Below, in pieces: positions 24,640-32,605 of a DNA stretch of 40,885 nt. Location of the stretch: positions 1 to 40,885 of the IMG/VR virus record IMGVR_UViG_3300036820_000038; one strand, written 5' to 3'. The notes under the pieces are model-generated. The model made no database searches and had not been told where the DNA came from. It saw nothing but the letters and a program-made list of their open reading frames with translations. A program made the position numbers and the translations under genes. Position 1 is the stretch's first letter. Each line of letters begins with the position of its first letter. Source of the stretch: a virus.

Positions 24640-25839
24640 TTAGTAAAACATAGTACAATAAAGAGTAGCATCTCGTCCTGTTGAGATAACAATATCAAAA
24701 CTTTGATTATTTTGATTTTTTATATTTGCGATGTTTGGAGCGCCATTCGTGTCTAACGCTGTTGAAACATTGATTCCATAAAAAGGAGTTGGAGGGCGTA
24801 CGATCCAATTAACCGTATAATTTCCAGGACTATTGCGATCAATCGTAGCATTTAATGCCTTATAAGTATCATCAGTGACAGGATTATAAATAATCCACCC
24901 TCTATAAATCGGCGATGAAACTGTTTGTGATGTAATAGTTATATCATTTGAATGTAATGTATTTGTAGATATATCATCTATATTAAAAAAATTATTATTA
25001 TTTCCATCTAAATTTGAATGATAAACAACATTACCTTGTCCATTGGCATGCAAATCAATATCGCCATTATTATTAATGGCGATAATTGAATTATTAACAA
25101 TTCTTAAATTTCCTGCTATAATTTCTGGTGTTTTTATACTTGAATTTACTGTTAGAACATTTGTAGTGGTATTTATGGAAAATAAATTTGTTGTACTAAT
25201 GGAATTTACATTAGATATATTTCCATTATTAATAATGATGCCGCCAACAATAACTTGTCCGGTACCATTAGGGGCTATAATGATATCGCCATTAAGATTA
25301 ACAGAACTTAATGTGTTCCCTTGAAGTTCTAAATTTCCGGCAGTGACTGAATTGAGGTTAAAAAGATTAGCCATTGAATCCAACGTAGGAGGATTCATAG
25401 CTTGATTACCTAAGATAATATTTCCCATTCCATTCGGAGACAAAATAATATTGCCATCCATATTTGTGGAATTTATAGTATTACCTTGAAATCCTAGATT
25501 TCCTGTGAGAACAGAGCCTGTTCCATTAGGAGTTAGAACAATATTTTCATTTGCATTTAAGGAGCTAATAACATTCGTTAAAACCTGAAGATCCGTACCA
25601 AAAATAATAGGATTTCCAGCAGATGGTAATAAACTTATCCCTCCCGCGGAGGGAACAAGATTTAAGCTACCTGAACTTGTGATATTATTACCACTAAAAT
25701 CAATATTACTATTTACAAGGTCAAGCAAGACCCCACCTAAAGATAGAGTAACACTCCCACCAGGAGGTTCTATGATTGGATCTGGAACCGCTACTACGAT
25801 TAATTCAGTAGGTTCTGCTGAAGTAAAAACAATAGGCAT
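24640..25839 (-). CDS. Fibre-like protein, paralogue of the 499-aa product
   Basis: A 399-residue protein with an N-terminal MPIVFTSAEPTELIVVAVPD segment and a Pro/Gly linker, then at least five NGxIxLxPNGTGxxxxG repeats (about 95-250: ENIVLTPNGTG, GNIILSPNGMG, GDIIIAPNGTG, GDIDLHANGQG). The C-terminal domain includes SPGNYTVNWIVRPPTPFYGI, matching GVGDYTFNF in the neighbour. Asn and Ile are very frequent. Two adjacent paralogues with different tips suggest alternative or mixed fibres. Placement between the head genes is unusual. Confidence 0.75.
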   Translation of the reverse strand: MPIVFTSAEPTELIVVAVPDPIIEPPGGSVTLSLGGVLLDLVNSNIDFSGNNITSSGSLNLVPSAGGISLLPSAGNPIIFGTDLQVLTNVISSLNANENIVLTPNGTGSVLTGNLGFQGNTINSTNMDGNIILSPNGMGNIILGNQAMNPPTLDSMANLFNLNSVTAGNLELQGNTLSSVNLNGDIIIAPNGTGQVIVGGIIINNGNISNVNSISTTNLFSINTTTNVLTVNSSIKTPEIIAGNLRIVNNSIIAINNNGDIDLHANGQGNVVYHSNLDGNNNNFFNIDDISTNTLHSNDITITSQTVSSPIYRGWIIYNPVTDDTYKALNATIDRNSPGNYTVNWIVRPPTPFYGINVSTALDTNGAPNIANIKNQNNQSFDIVISTGRDATLYCTMFY

Positions 25840-25870
25840 TTTATTCTATCTCTAACTTCTTTGGATCATC

Positions 25871-26329
25871 TTAATTTTTTGGAGAAACAAATGTCTTGTT
25901 TTCAAAAACTTTCATTGGCATTGTTGGTTCATTCATGAAATTTTCAAGACCAGGTAATGATTGCATATACATTTGATTGTTTTCATCTCTAGTCTCGGTT
26001 TCGATTTGACCGTATTCTTGATGACGTTCCATTAAAACCAATCCACCAGTTTCGATATATCCTTTTGTGTCTTCAGGATCAATTAAATCAGGATGACGAT
26101 CAGCAGGCACGTACTCCCAACCTTTCCGACGGAGTTCAGGAATTCTTTGATGATCAATTTCTCCACGGAGACTTTTACGACCACGGAAATAATCTACCTC
26201 ATCCGGCTTAGGATAGGAACCTAACTCCAGGGGATCATGATACGCCATTTTAAGCTTTCTTCTAATTTCACTATCACGCGTGTGAAGATTGCGAGATTCT
26301 TGAATTCTGTCTTTTCTATCTGAAGCCAT
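25871..26329 (-). CDS. Head-module hypothetical protein
   Basis: A 152-residue highly charged protein (MASDRKDRIQESRNLHTRD...) with GWEYVPADRHP near the middle and a C-terminal FENKTFVSPKN. Charged and basic at the N-terminus, acidic later. It overlaps the scaffold-like gene upstream by 14 bases and has AGAGGAA as ribosome site. Gene order between scaffold and capsid, and the composition, suggest a head-assembly component. I do not know the family with certainty. Confidence 0.6.
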   Translation of the reverse strand: MASDRKDRIQESRNLHTRDSEIRRKLKMAYHDPLELGSYPKPDEVDYFRGRKSLRGEIDHQRIPELRRKGWEYVPADRHPDLIDPEDTKGYIETGGLVLMERHQEYGQIETETRDENNQMYMQSLPGLENFMNEPTMPMKVFENKTFVSPKN

Positions 26330-27326
26330 TAGTAATTCCTCTTGTTTTTTGTTTTTCTAAATCACTTTTTTTAAATAAAATATAAGACTCCTCACTTACT
26401 CCTAAGTTTTTAGCCATTCGTTTTTCTTCTGCATCTAAAGTAATCGTTTCTTTTCTTGGAGGCGCTGCAACGGAACTTTTATTACGAACGGGCTCTACAT
26501 ATTGATTGGAACTTTTCATTTTCATTGGAGCTGGCGTTATAGAAGCTTGCTTGCCGTAAGTATCATTCACATAAGCATCAATTTTATTGAAATAAGCTTT
26601 GGTAAAGCGTTGATGATCTTTTCCTGTACGAGCTAAATGCTCATCTAATGAAGCAATATAATCATTAACATCCTCAAACACTTCTGGAATATGTTCTCGG
26701 CTATTTGGATCAAACCACGGATTGGCTTCAATCCAAGTCTCAGTTTCTTCATTTATTTCAACTGGTGGAGGCTCGTAATATTGTTGTTGATATTGTTGAG
26801 TTTCTTGTTGTTGATTATATTGTCTTATTGATTCTTGCGTTTTCCACGATTGAATATTTTTTAATTCTGCGACAGCTTCAGCTAATTCCTGATCTCTTTC
26901 GACAACCGATTCCATATCGCCAATTTCAAGAGCTTTAAGCTTTTCTTTCTTAGCTGTATCAATTCGCAACTGAACATTGTTATCATAGTGCGTCATTGCA
27001 GCTTGACTTGAATGATCCATATGTTGACGAAGTAATTGATTTTCTTCTTTTAGTTTTTGAGTTTCTGCCGCAAGTCGATGGCGTTCCCGTGTTAATTTTG
27101 AGAGCTTCTTTTTAGCAAGAATTTGTCTTTGCAATTCATCATCAATATCCAAAGATTTTGATTCTTCATGATGAACCTCTTGAAGAGGTTCATCTCCTTC
27201 AATTTCTTGAATATCTTCAATTGGAGTTTCTTCTGCAAGTGAAGGTCCTTCATTTAATTTTTCACTTTCAAGAAATTCTTCAACTTTATCCATTGATTTT
27301 TGTAGTTCGACATTTTCGTCAATCAT
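26316..27326 (-). CDS. Probable scaffolding protein
   Basis: The 336-residue acidic, Gln/Glu-rich protein is mostly helix. It has an acidic N-terminus, a coiled coil (about 65-105: RQILAKKKLSKLTRERHRL), a Gln/Tyr-rich stretch (QQQETQQYQQQYYEPPP, about 170-187) and a basic C-terminus. This is the usual build of phage scaffolding proteins, whose basic tail binds the capsid shell. It stands upstream of the capsid gene, as scaffolds usually do. No protease signature is seen. Start ATG 27326 lies 9 bases after the upstream stop. Confidence 0.7.
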   Translation of the reverse strand: MIDENVELQKSMDKVEEFLESEKLNEGPSLAEETPIEDIQEIEGDEPLQEVHHEESKSLDIDDELQRQILAKKKLSKLTRERHRLAAETQKLKEENQLLRQHMDHSSQAAMTHYDNNVQLRIDTAKKEKLKALEIGDMESVVERDQELAEAVAELKNIQSWKTQESIRQYNQQQETQQYQQQYYEPPPVEINEETETWIEANPWFDPNSREHIPEVFEDVNDYIASLDEHLARTGKDHQRFTKAYFNKIDAYVNDTYGKQASITPAPMKMKSSNQYVEPVRNKSSVAAPPRKETITLDAEEKRMAKNLGVSEESYILFKKSDLEKQKTRGITNGFR

Positions 27327-27335
27327 TGAGAGTAC

Positions 27336-27806
27336 CTATTCTTTAGTTACGTAAGTTGGATCAGAAATAACCCAGAAAATTTTATCATCGTTCACGACAT
27401 GCATAAAAGTTCCACGGTAGAGAAGCTGAGTTCCTTCATGGCGTGGATACACCACAAAATCTCCTATTTTGCACCAGGGGCCTGTATGCTTAAATCGATC
27501 GCCTTGATAACAATCTGGCCCCATAGCTACTACGAGGCCAACACAAGTTTGGTAGCGTTCCATACTTTTCGCAGTGTCTGTTTTAAGAATTGATGAAACT
27601 ATTTTTTTCCCAGATTTGTCATAAAAAACGCATTTGTTATCATCATCAGTCAGATGAAGTTTTAAAGTAATCTGATATCCACAGGTTCTAGGAGGCTCAA
27701 ATCCTAGAGATTCAGTGATCAAATCTTTAGCTTTTTGTTCTTCGTGCGGTTCAATATAACTATGCGTAGATTCTCGAGTAGGCGATGTTTTTTGTTTTTT
27801 ACTCAT
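27336..27806 (-). CDS. Phage GroES-like co-chaperonin
   Basis: A 156-residue protein. Residues about 88-152 follow the Cpn10 pattern: GLVVAMGPDCYQG, then WCKIGDFVVYPRHEGTQLLY and VNDDKIFWVISDP, matching G.VVAVGPG...G....VK.GD.V.....GT......... .EDDI..VI. The N-terminal 40 residues are a polar extension. Phage Cpn10 proteins (for example T4 gp31) join host GroEL to fold the capsid protein. Here it stands between portal and scaffold, a fitting place. The mobile loop is not clearly conserved. GGGGGC precedes the ATG. Confidence 0.7.
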   Translation of the reverse strand: MSKKQKTSPTRESTHSYIEPHEEQKAKDLITESLGFEPPRTCGYQITLKLHLTDDDNKCVFYDKSGKKIVSSILKTDTAKSMERYQTCVGLVVAMGPDCYQGDRFKHTGPWCKIGDFVVYPRHEGTQLLYRGTFMHVVNDDKIFWVISDPTYVTKE

Positions 27807-27903
27807 GATGCCCCCATCAAATTGAATTATTTATAATTTTCATTCATAATGATAGGGAATAAATTTAATAAATCAATCTATTTTGCTTAAACTTTTATTA
27901 TAA

Positions 27904-28104
27904 TTATTTATTGATATCTTTGTGATTTACAAGAGAATCATAGGTCATTTTTAAAAATTCTTCTGCTTCTTCAAGTCCTTTAATCTTACCGGAAATAGTA
28001 CGGTAATCTTCTAGATTAAGAGCTTTATTAAGAATAGTATTCGCATAGATATTCCGTTGTTCTCTTAATCTTTGAAGAGTAAATTCAAGCAGCCTGTTAA
28101 TCAA
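27904..28104 (-). CDS. Small helical head-module protein
   Basis: A 66-residue helical protein (MINRLLEFTLQRLREQRN...) that starts with TTG two bases after the previous stop; no ATG lies near the 5' end. The sequence, with LNLEDYRTISGKIKGLEEAEEFL, resembles small proteins found between portal and head genes in environmental phages. A TTG start without a strong ribosome site makes the exact start uncertain. Function unknown. A 97-base gap with no gene follows before the GroES-like gene. Confidence 0.6.
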   Translation of the reverse strand: MINRLLEFTLQRLREQRNIYANTILNKALNLEDYRTISGKIKGLEEAEEFLKMTYDSLVNHKDINK

Positions 28105-28106
28105 GT

Positions 28107-28754
28107 TTAATAACCCATTGGGGTTTTGCGATTAATAGGTTTGCCATTCTTATCGGCAACACCACGACGTTCTTTAGCCACTCCTCCAGCCGCCATTTTT
28201 ACAGAACCTCCCTTTTTCTTATACTGACCATGAGAGGCATCCATAGCATTAGAAGGTCGTCTTATAAGCTTTCCTCCCTGTGCTTTTCTTTCGGGTGTTT
28301 CGCCCATCATTTCAGACTCATAATTAATATGAGGCGTTTTACGGGAAGGATGTTCACCAAGCATATCATGTTCATAGACTGAACCCCCCCGAGCTCTCTT
28401 AACATGCTTCTTTTCTGCACGGCCTCCCTTACGCATGCCGTCAGCTTCTCTAAAGTTTTCCACATTGAGACGCATATGCTTTGGAAGATGTAGGTTCGTT
28501 AAATGACCCCCGGCTTCATTGTCATCATCAGCGCGACCTCCATGAGACATATGCTTCTCAGTTCCCTTAACAGGGCCACCCTTTTTATAGAGGCGCATCT
28601 TTTCACGACTCGGAGTTGTCATGCTTGCTGGTTTGGTCATGGGAGTATTTGCAAATTCATCAGCAAGTAACTTATGAGCTTTTGCACGCATTGAGTCTTC
28701 GCCAGCATAGCCAGAAGCGAATCTCATATCTCCTTCAAGTTTTTTCATTACCAT
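28107..28754 (-). CDS. Basic virion protein with GGxV motifs
   Basis: A 215-residue Lys/Arg/Gly/His-rich, low-complexity product. Five or more copies of a [KR]-x-GG-x-V/A-like motif are spread over it: YKKGGPVKG, RKGGRAEKK, RARGGSVYEH, KAQGGKLIRR and KKKGGSVKMAAGGVAKE. Repeated M..E.PERK/M.GEHPSRK-like segments lie between them. Starts MVMKKLEG; the second Met is an alternative. The highly basic nature suggests binding to DNA inside the capsid. The motif also occurs in two ejection proteins (6884-9728). Confidence 0.65.
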   Translation of the reverse strand: MVMKKLEGDMRFASGYAGEDSMRAKAHKLLADEFANTPMTKPASMTTPSREKMRLYKKGGPVKGTEKHMSHGGRADDDNEAGGHLTNLHLPKHMRLNVENFREADGMRKGGRAEKKHVKRARGGSVYEHDMLGEHPSRKTPHINYESEMMGETPERKAQGGKLIRRPSNAMDASHGQYKKKGGSVKMAAGGVAKERRGVADKNGKPINRKTPMGY

Positions 28755-28818
28755 TTTATGGTGCCTTCTTTTTATTATTTATTGTTATTTTAGTAGTCTC
28801 TCGGTCGTATGACAGTGT

Positions 28819-28986
28819 TTACTTTAACATATTGGACTCCTTTGCCCCCAAACGCTTAACCCAATAACTTAAGTAGTTTACCATATGAATAATATAATAT
28901 AAACGCATAAATCTAATAAATCGCAATCCTTTTTTTCTCTTACAACAATGAACTTCTAAATTCATTTGCAAATCAATATGTTTCAT
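28819..28986 (-). CDS. Candidate 55-residue basic protein
   Basis: An open frame starts at ATG 28986, three bases after the portal stop, with GAGGA at a six-base spacing. The product MKHIDLQMNLEVHCCKRKKG... continues with a basic, aromatic helix (LRFIRFMRLYYIIHMV) that could lie on a membrane. The good ribosome site and the tight spacing argue for a real gene; the absence of a known family and the short length argue against. A 65-base gap follows before the basic virion gene. Confidence 0.4.
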   Translation of the reverse strand: MKHIDLQMNLEVHCCKRKKGLRFIRFMRLYYIIHMVNYLSYWVKRLGAKESNMLK

Positions 28987-28989
28987 GTT

Positions 28990-31365
28990 CTATCCTCGTT
29001 CAAGTTTCATTTCTTCAAGTGTGAGCGCCGTTTCATTCTTCTCTTCGGCTAATTGCTTTTGTGTTTCCATCTTCTCTTTTTCAGTCTCAAATTGCAACTG
29101 GGCTTTGAAGGCTTCTGACTCAACCTTCTGAGTTGCAATCTTTTCTTTTGCAATCGTTTCCTCACGACGTTGTTGTATATCAGCCATCATTAACTGACTT
29201 GGATCGAGAGCTGGATTTTCTTGAGAAGCTTTTTGTTGCATTTCTTGTTCTGCAATTTGTGCAGACTTCATAGCGATATCATTTTGCACCTGTGGATCGC
29301 GGAGAGCCTCTTCAGGAGGCATTTGCATTCCCATCTTACTTTGCATCTGTACGAGGTAATCAAGGGCCCTGTGCTCGTAGATATGGTCCATCATGGTAGG
29401 TTCTGATTCGGGATTATTTTGAATGAACGCCATATGCGCAATAATGTGAGAAGAATGGTCTTGATAGATAGCAGCTTTTAAAGGTTTACCACGTAAAACA
29501 TTCATATTCTCTGTTACGGGATCTAACGGTTCTGCTTCTTCTGGAGGAGGAAGTACTTCATTAAGATCTGCAATATTAAGAGCTTCCAGCATTCGTATCT
29601 GGACTTTTCTTTTATCATATAATTCAGGAGCTGTTTCTGAAATCCGAACCAAAGCTTCAGCACGTAAAATTCTCTGCGTAGGCGTTGTAAGATTTGGATC
29701 CGAAACAGGAACCATACGAATATTATCATTAAAATCTTCTCGACTAATTTTAACTTCTTTACCAGGGAGATTAAAGGTATGAGCGCTATCGGGAAGATAT
29801 TTACCAAAGAAACTATAAAGTAATCCTAATTCATTGGTTAATGAAACATGTAAGGATCGGAAAATAGAAGATTGCACTTTATTAGCCACTTCTAAGATAG
29901 CTAATGTGGTGCCAACTGGTGCATTCTTATTGTTTTCCGCAATTTGAGTTTCTGAAGTTGAAGCTAATGTTTGCGTTTGTTCAATGAGTTCATTTCTTAA
30001 TTCTTTTAAAACAGCTGAAGGTTCTTGATAAGGCATCGGCATAACCGAATCTCTTATGGGCAATCCACCTGTCTCCACATCCAAGAACTCACTTGGCCCA
30101 ATTGCTTTATCATTATTTTCAATTCGAAGACCCTTGACCTTTAAGCCGCCTGGGAAGTTTCTTAAAGTACCAGCGTCAATCAACTGTCTAAGAATTGATG
30201 TTAATGCTACTTCATTAGATCCAATAAGCTGAGCCAAGCCCATACCATAAAGTCCAAAACCTGGGAGATAATTATACTGTACAAAGCATTCTTTACGCTT
30301 ACAAAATTCATCATCTTCATGCCAATTGCGACGAATAGATAGTACTTTTCGCGAAGTTCCACAGATGGTTACAATGTAGGGAAGAGGAATATCTAGCTTT
30401 TCTGATTTTCTTTCAAATGAATCTAAATTATCAAAAACCCAATCCGTATGAACCTCATAAATATCGAACAAATCCTTGTTTTCATATACAGAAGTATTGA
30501 CACCTTCAATATTTTGAATTGTTTTTTTTGTCTCGGAATCTTGTTCTAAATCATCGTTAACATCAGGTAAATCAACATCTCGATAATAGTCATTAAGTTG
30601 TCTAATCTTGATATCATGCTTTGTAAGATGAAGAACATGCGTTAGTCGTGTTGAACTAAGAATGCTTACGCAGTTATTGTTGACAATAAAATCAGGAGGA
30701 TTAATAAAGCGAGCTATTGGCTTATTTGTTGAGGGATCTTGAGAAACTTTCCTAAATACACATCCAATAATTCCCAAATACATTAAGAGTCGTTCTGAAT
30801 CTGGGTAATAATCCTTATCTTCTTGTGTTAGATAGCAATTAAGCCATTCCTTAATACGATTGCCCTGCTCCTCGAGAGTTTCAGTCTTTTCACCCCATAT
30901 TTCATAGTTTGAGGGCCCTTGATTGGGAAAAAGTTCTGCTCGCGCCATAGAATAGAAGCGTAGCAACGCTGTTGACATTGTTGTATCAAAAGCACGACAA
31001 GCCGTCATAAAAGGAACATCTTTAAAATCTTCAAGTTTAAAGCCAAGATAACGAATACCCTTTAAATAAGCTTGCTCCCACTCAGTTCTTGATTCTTTGT
31101 CTTCATCAATGGCCTCCAGAAGAGTAGCTGCCATTCCATTTAACTCAGTTTCTGGAAGTTTTTCCGCAAGATTTTCATAGAAAGCCGGATCTTCACTGAT
31201 TTCTTCTTCGGTTTCGTCTTCCCCATTATGAATCTCATAAACACTTGATCCATCAGGTAAGTCTTCAACTTTTACGATATTTTGATTCTCATCCATTGAT
31301 AATGGATGAGATCCCATAGAGGGTTCTGAACCTTGAAGTTCACTATAAATTTCTGATTGGCGCAT
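28990..31365 (-). CDS. Portal protein, P22 gp1-like
   Basis: The 791-residue protein forms the dodecameric entrance for DNA. Signs are MTACRAFDTTMSTALLRFYSMARAEL-like helices (split, about 125-150), SERLLMYLGIIGCVFRKV, YLPGFGLYGMGLAQLIGSNE, LRQLIDAGTLRNFPGG and ASTSETQIAENNKNAPVGTT, a pattern I recognise from P22-like portals. The length is near that of P22 portal (725). The C-terminal 130 residues are a long charged coiled coil (EKIATQKVESEAFKAQLQFE), like the P22 barrel. ATG 31365 is chosen over an upstream TTG at 31386 without a ribosome site. Confidence 0.85.
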   Translation of the reverse strand: MRQSEIYSELQGSEPSMGSHPLSMDENQNIVKVEDLPDGSSVYEIHNGEDETEEEISEDPAFYENLAEKLPETELNGMAATLLEAIDEDKESRTEWEQAYLKGIRYLGFKLEDFKDVPFMTACRAFDTTMSTALLRFYSMARAELFPNQGPSNYEIWGEKTETLEEQGNRIKEWLNCYLTQEDKDYYPDSERLLMYLGIIGCVFRKVSQDPSTNKPIARFINPPDFIVNNNCVSILSSTRLTHVLHLTKHDIKIRQLNDYYRDVDLPDVNDDLEQDSETKKTIQNIEGVNTSVYENKDLFDIYEVHTDWVFDNLDSFERKSEKLDIPLPYIVTICGTSRKVLSIRRNWHEDDEFCKRKECFVQYNYLPGFGLYGMGLAQLIGSNEVALTSILRQLIDAGTLRNFPGGLKVKGLRIENNDKAIGPSEFLDVETGGLPIRDSVMPMPYQEPSAVLKELRNELIEQTQTLASTSETQIAENNKNAPVGTTLAILEVANKVQSSIFRSLHVSLTNELGLLYSFFGKYLPDSAHTFNLPGKEVKISREDFNDNIRMVPVSDPNLTTPTQRILRAEALVRISETAPELYDKRKVQIRMLEALNIADLNEVLPPPEEAEPLDPVTENMNVLRGKPLKAAIYQDHSSHIIAHMAFIQNNPESEPTMMDHIYEHRALDYLVQMQSKMGMQMPPEEALRDPQVQNDIAMKSAQIAEQEMQQKASQENPALDPSQLMMADIQQRREETIAKEKIATQKVESEAFKAQLQFETEKEKMETQKQLAEEKNETALTLEEMKLERG

Positions 31366-31452
31366 TATTATTTTTCTTTTGTCCAAACAATAGATACAGA
31401 GCTGAATTCATAATTCATCTCAGTAATGACAAAATACTATCAGTTCATTTGA

Positions 31453-31481
31453 TAAATATCCATATAAATAATTTTAATCAA
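31453..31481 (-). promoter_or_regulatory. Candidate leftward promoter for the portal gene
   Basis: On the minus strand TTGATT (31481-31476), a 17-base spacer and TATTTA (31458-31453) form a moderate promoter. The -35 lies inside the palindrome at 31477-31495. If real, the MarR-like repressor would control both the cassette and the head genes downstream. Confidence 0.4.
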
Positions 31482-31495
31482 AATGTTGTTTTGAT
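31477..31495. promoter_or_regulatory. 19-bp palindromic operator of the MarR-like regulator
   Basis: ATCAAAA-TGTTG-TTTTGAT is a perfect inverted repeat with 7-bp arms, ending one base before the -35 of the rightward promoter and overlapping the -35 of a possible leftward one. MarR proteins bind such 16-20 bp palindromes as dimers and usually repress their own gene. Confidence 0.65.
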
Positions 31496-31496
31496 G

Positions 31497-31525
31497 TTGA
31501 CTTATCTTAAAACCATATCTATACA
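31497..31525 (+). promoter_or_regulatory. Strong promoter of the MarR-led cassette
   Basis: TTGACT (31497-31502), a 17-base spacer and TATACA (31520-31525) match the sigma-70 consensus in ten of twelve positions. AGGAG at 31541-31545 then serves the ATG at 31552. Confidence 0.75.
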
Positions 31526-31551
31526 ATAAAGAAACAAAATAGGAGCTTGTA

Positions 31552-32019
31552 ATGATTGAAACCTATGCAAATTTAATTCAATTAACAGAAGAAACTTCCA
31601 GAATTGCTTTAAAATCTCTCGATGTTCAACTTAAAAAACAAAATATCAATGATACAAATAGTAAGGAATGCCTTATATTGTATAAAATTGAAAACACAAA
31701 AATGAACAATGTATCTTTCAAATACATAAAAGAATCAATTTTTGTTGGCACTAATCCATCCTATATTATTAAAAAAATGACAGACAATGGATACATTTGT
31801 CAGATTATAAATAATCATGATAGTCGGCAATTAAACCTTGGATTAACACCAAAAGGCAAAGAACTCTATAAAAAAATTAGTGAATTTATGGAAAAAGATC
31901 TTCAACTTTTAAATGAAAATGATCTTTCAACAGAACTTCTTAATAATTACCATAATTTTTCCAAAAAATTCAAAAATATTCTATTTAATAAGATATCAAA
32001 TGAAATGATTGTTGTGTAA
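31552..32019 (+). CDS. MarR-family transcriptional regulator
   Basis: A 155-residue protein with a winged-helix pattern: a helix-turn-helix around residues 55-85 (FVGTNPSYIIKKMTDNGYI) and a wing with HDSRQLNLGLTPKGKELY (about 90-110), matching D.R...I.LT.KG in MarR. Helices at both ends would form the dimer. The palindrome at 31477-31495 beside its promoter is a natural operator, so self-repression is likely. It heads a four-gene cassette pointing against the late operon. The DR of the usual DRR signature is kept, one Arg is replaced by Gln. The inducer is unknown. Confidence 0.75.
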   Translation: MIETYANLIQLTEETSRIALKSLDVQLKKQNINDTNSKECLILYKIENTKMNNVSFKYIKESIFVGTNPSYIIKKMTDNGYICQIINNHDSRQLNLGLTPKGKELYKKISEFMEKDLQLLNENDLSTELLNNYHNFSKKFKNILFNKISNEMIVV

Positions 32020-32053
32020 AATATATTAATTGTTTTCACAATAGGAGGAACCC

Positions 32054-32419
32054 ATGACGACAAAAGTTTCATCTTCAAAGCCAAGAAAAGTAATGAGTGG
32101 CCTAGAGAAGATAAAAGTAATTGTTTCAAAATATAAAGATCAATTATGTGTGATTGCCTATTCAGAAAAAGATGATTATTATCTTATTGCAAAAAAACAA
32201 ATTTTTACTGTTCATACATTAAATGAAAACTCCGTCTTCATGCCTCATGAAAAAAAGGAAGATAAGGAGATCCCCCTATTATTTCTTCTAACTTTTGGTA
32301 ATTGCAAGAAAAAAATATCTTTACTATCAAATATAAAGCTATTGAAAAATGTAAAAATCGTAATATTACCTAAAAAAATAGATGAAATTGAACATGAACT
32401 CCTTAAATTGAGTTATTAA
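32054..32419 (+). CDS. Hypothetical protein in the MarR-led cassette
   Basis: A 121-residue basic protein with a good ribosome site (AGGAGG eight bases before the ATG). The core alternates strands and helices (DQLCVIAYSEKDDYYLIAKK, KNVKIVILPKKIDEIEHELL), as in a small alpha/beta domain. No motif identifies it, and there is no membrane segment or signal peptide. Its stop directly abuts the start of the next gene. Likely cotranscribed with the MarR-like gene. Possibly a host-interaction factor or superinfection gene, which is a guess from cassette context. Confidence 0.65.
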   Translation: MTTKVSSSKPRKVMSGLEKIKVIVSKYKDQLCVIAYSEKDDYYLIAKKQIFTVHTLNENSVFMPHEKKEDKEIPLLFLLTFGNCKKKISLLSNIKLLKNVKIVILPKKIDEIEHELLKLSY

Positions 32420-32605
32420 ATGAAATTTAAAATCATTATGTTGGGATGGGTATTCTTAACAGTCTACTGTGCAAGTTATCTTTTTCTAGATTTAGGATAC
32501 CATGAAGGCCCATGGGTTGGGGCTATCAAAACATTCCTATTTTGTTTTATAACTATGCATATAGTTCTTGCCTTTATTAACAAAATCAATAGTATTGATG
32601 AATGA
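32420..32605 (+). CDS. Small membrane protein with two transmembrane segments
   Basis: The 61-residue product has two clear hydrophobic segments: FKIIMLGWVFLTVYCASYLF (about 3-22) and FLFCFITMHIVLAFI (about 39-53), joined by a short charged loop with HEGPW. The start follows the previous stop directly, and the next gene overlaps by four bases (ATGA), so all are cotranscribed. Size and topology fit either a class II holin or a superinfection-exclusion protein. No endolysin is adjacent, so the choice is open. Confidence 0.65.
   Translation: MKFKIIMLGWVFLTVYCASYLFLDLGYHEGPWVGAIKTFLFCFITMHIVLAFINKINSIDE

Noticed and set aside
12844-25839. Diversity-generating retroelement acting on the fibres
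   Set aside because: No reverse transcriptase gene or template repeat with adenine-specific differences was seen; the repeats are ordinary tandem or duplicated blocks.
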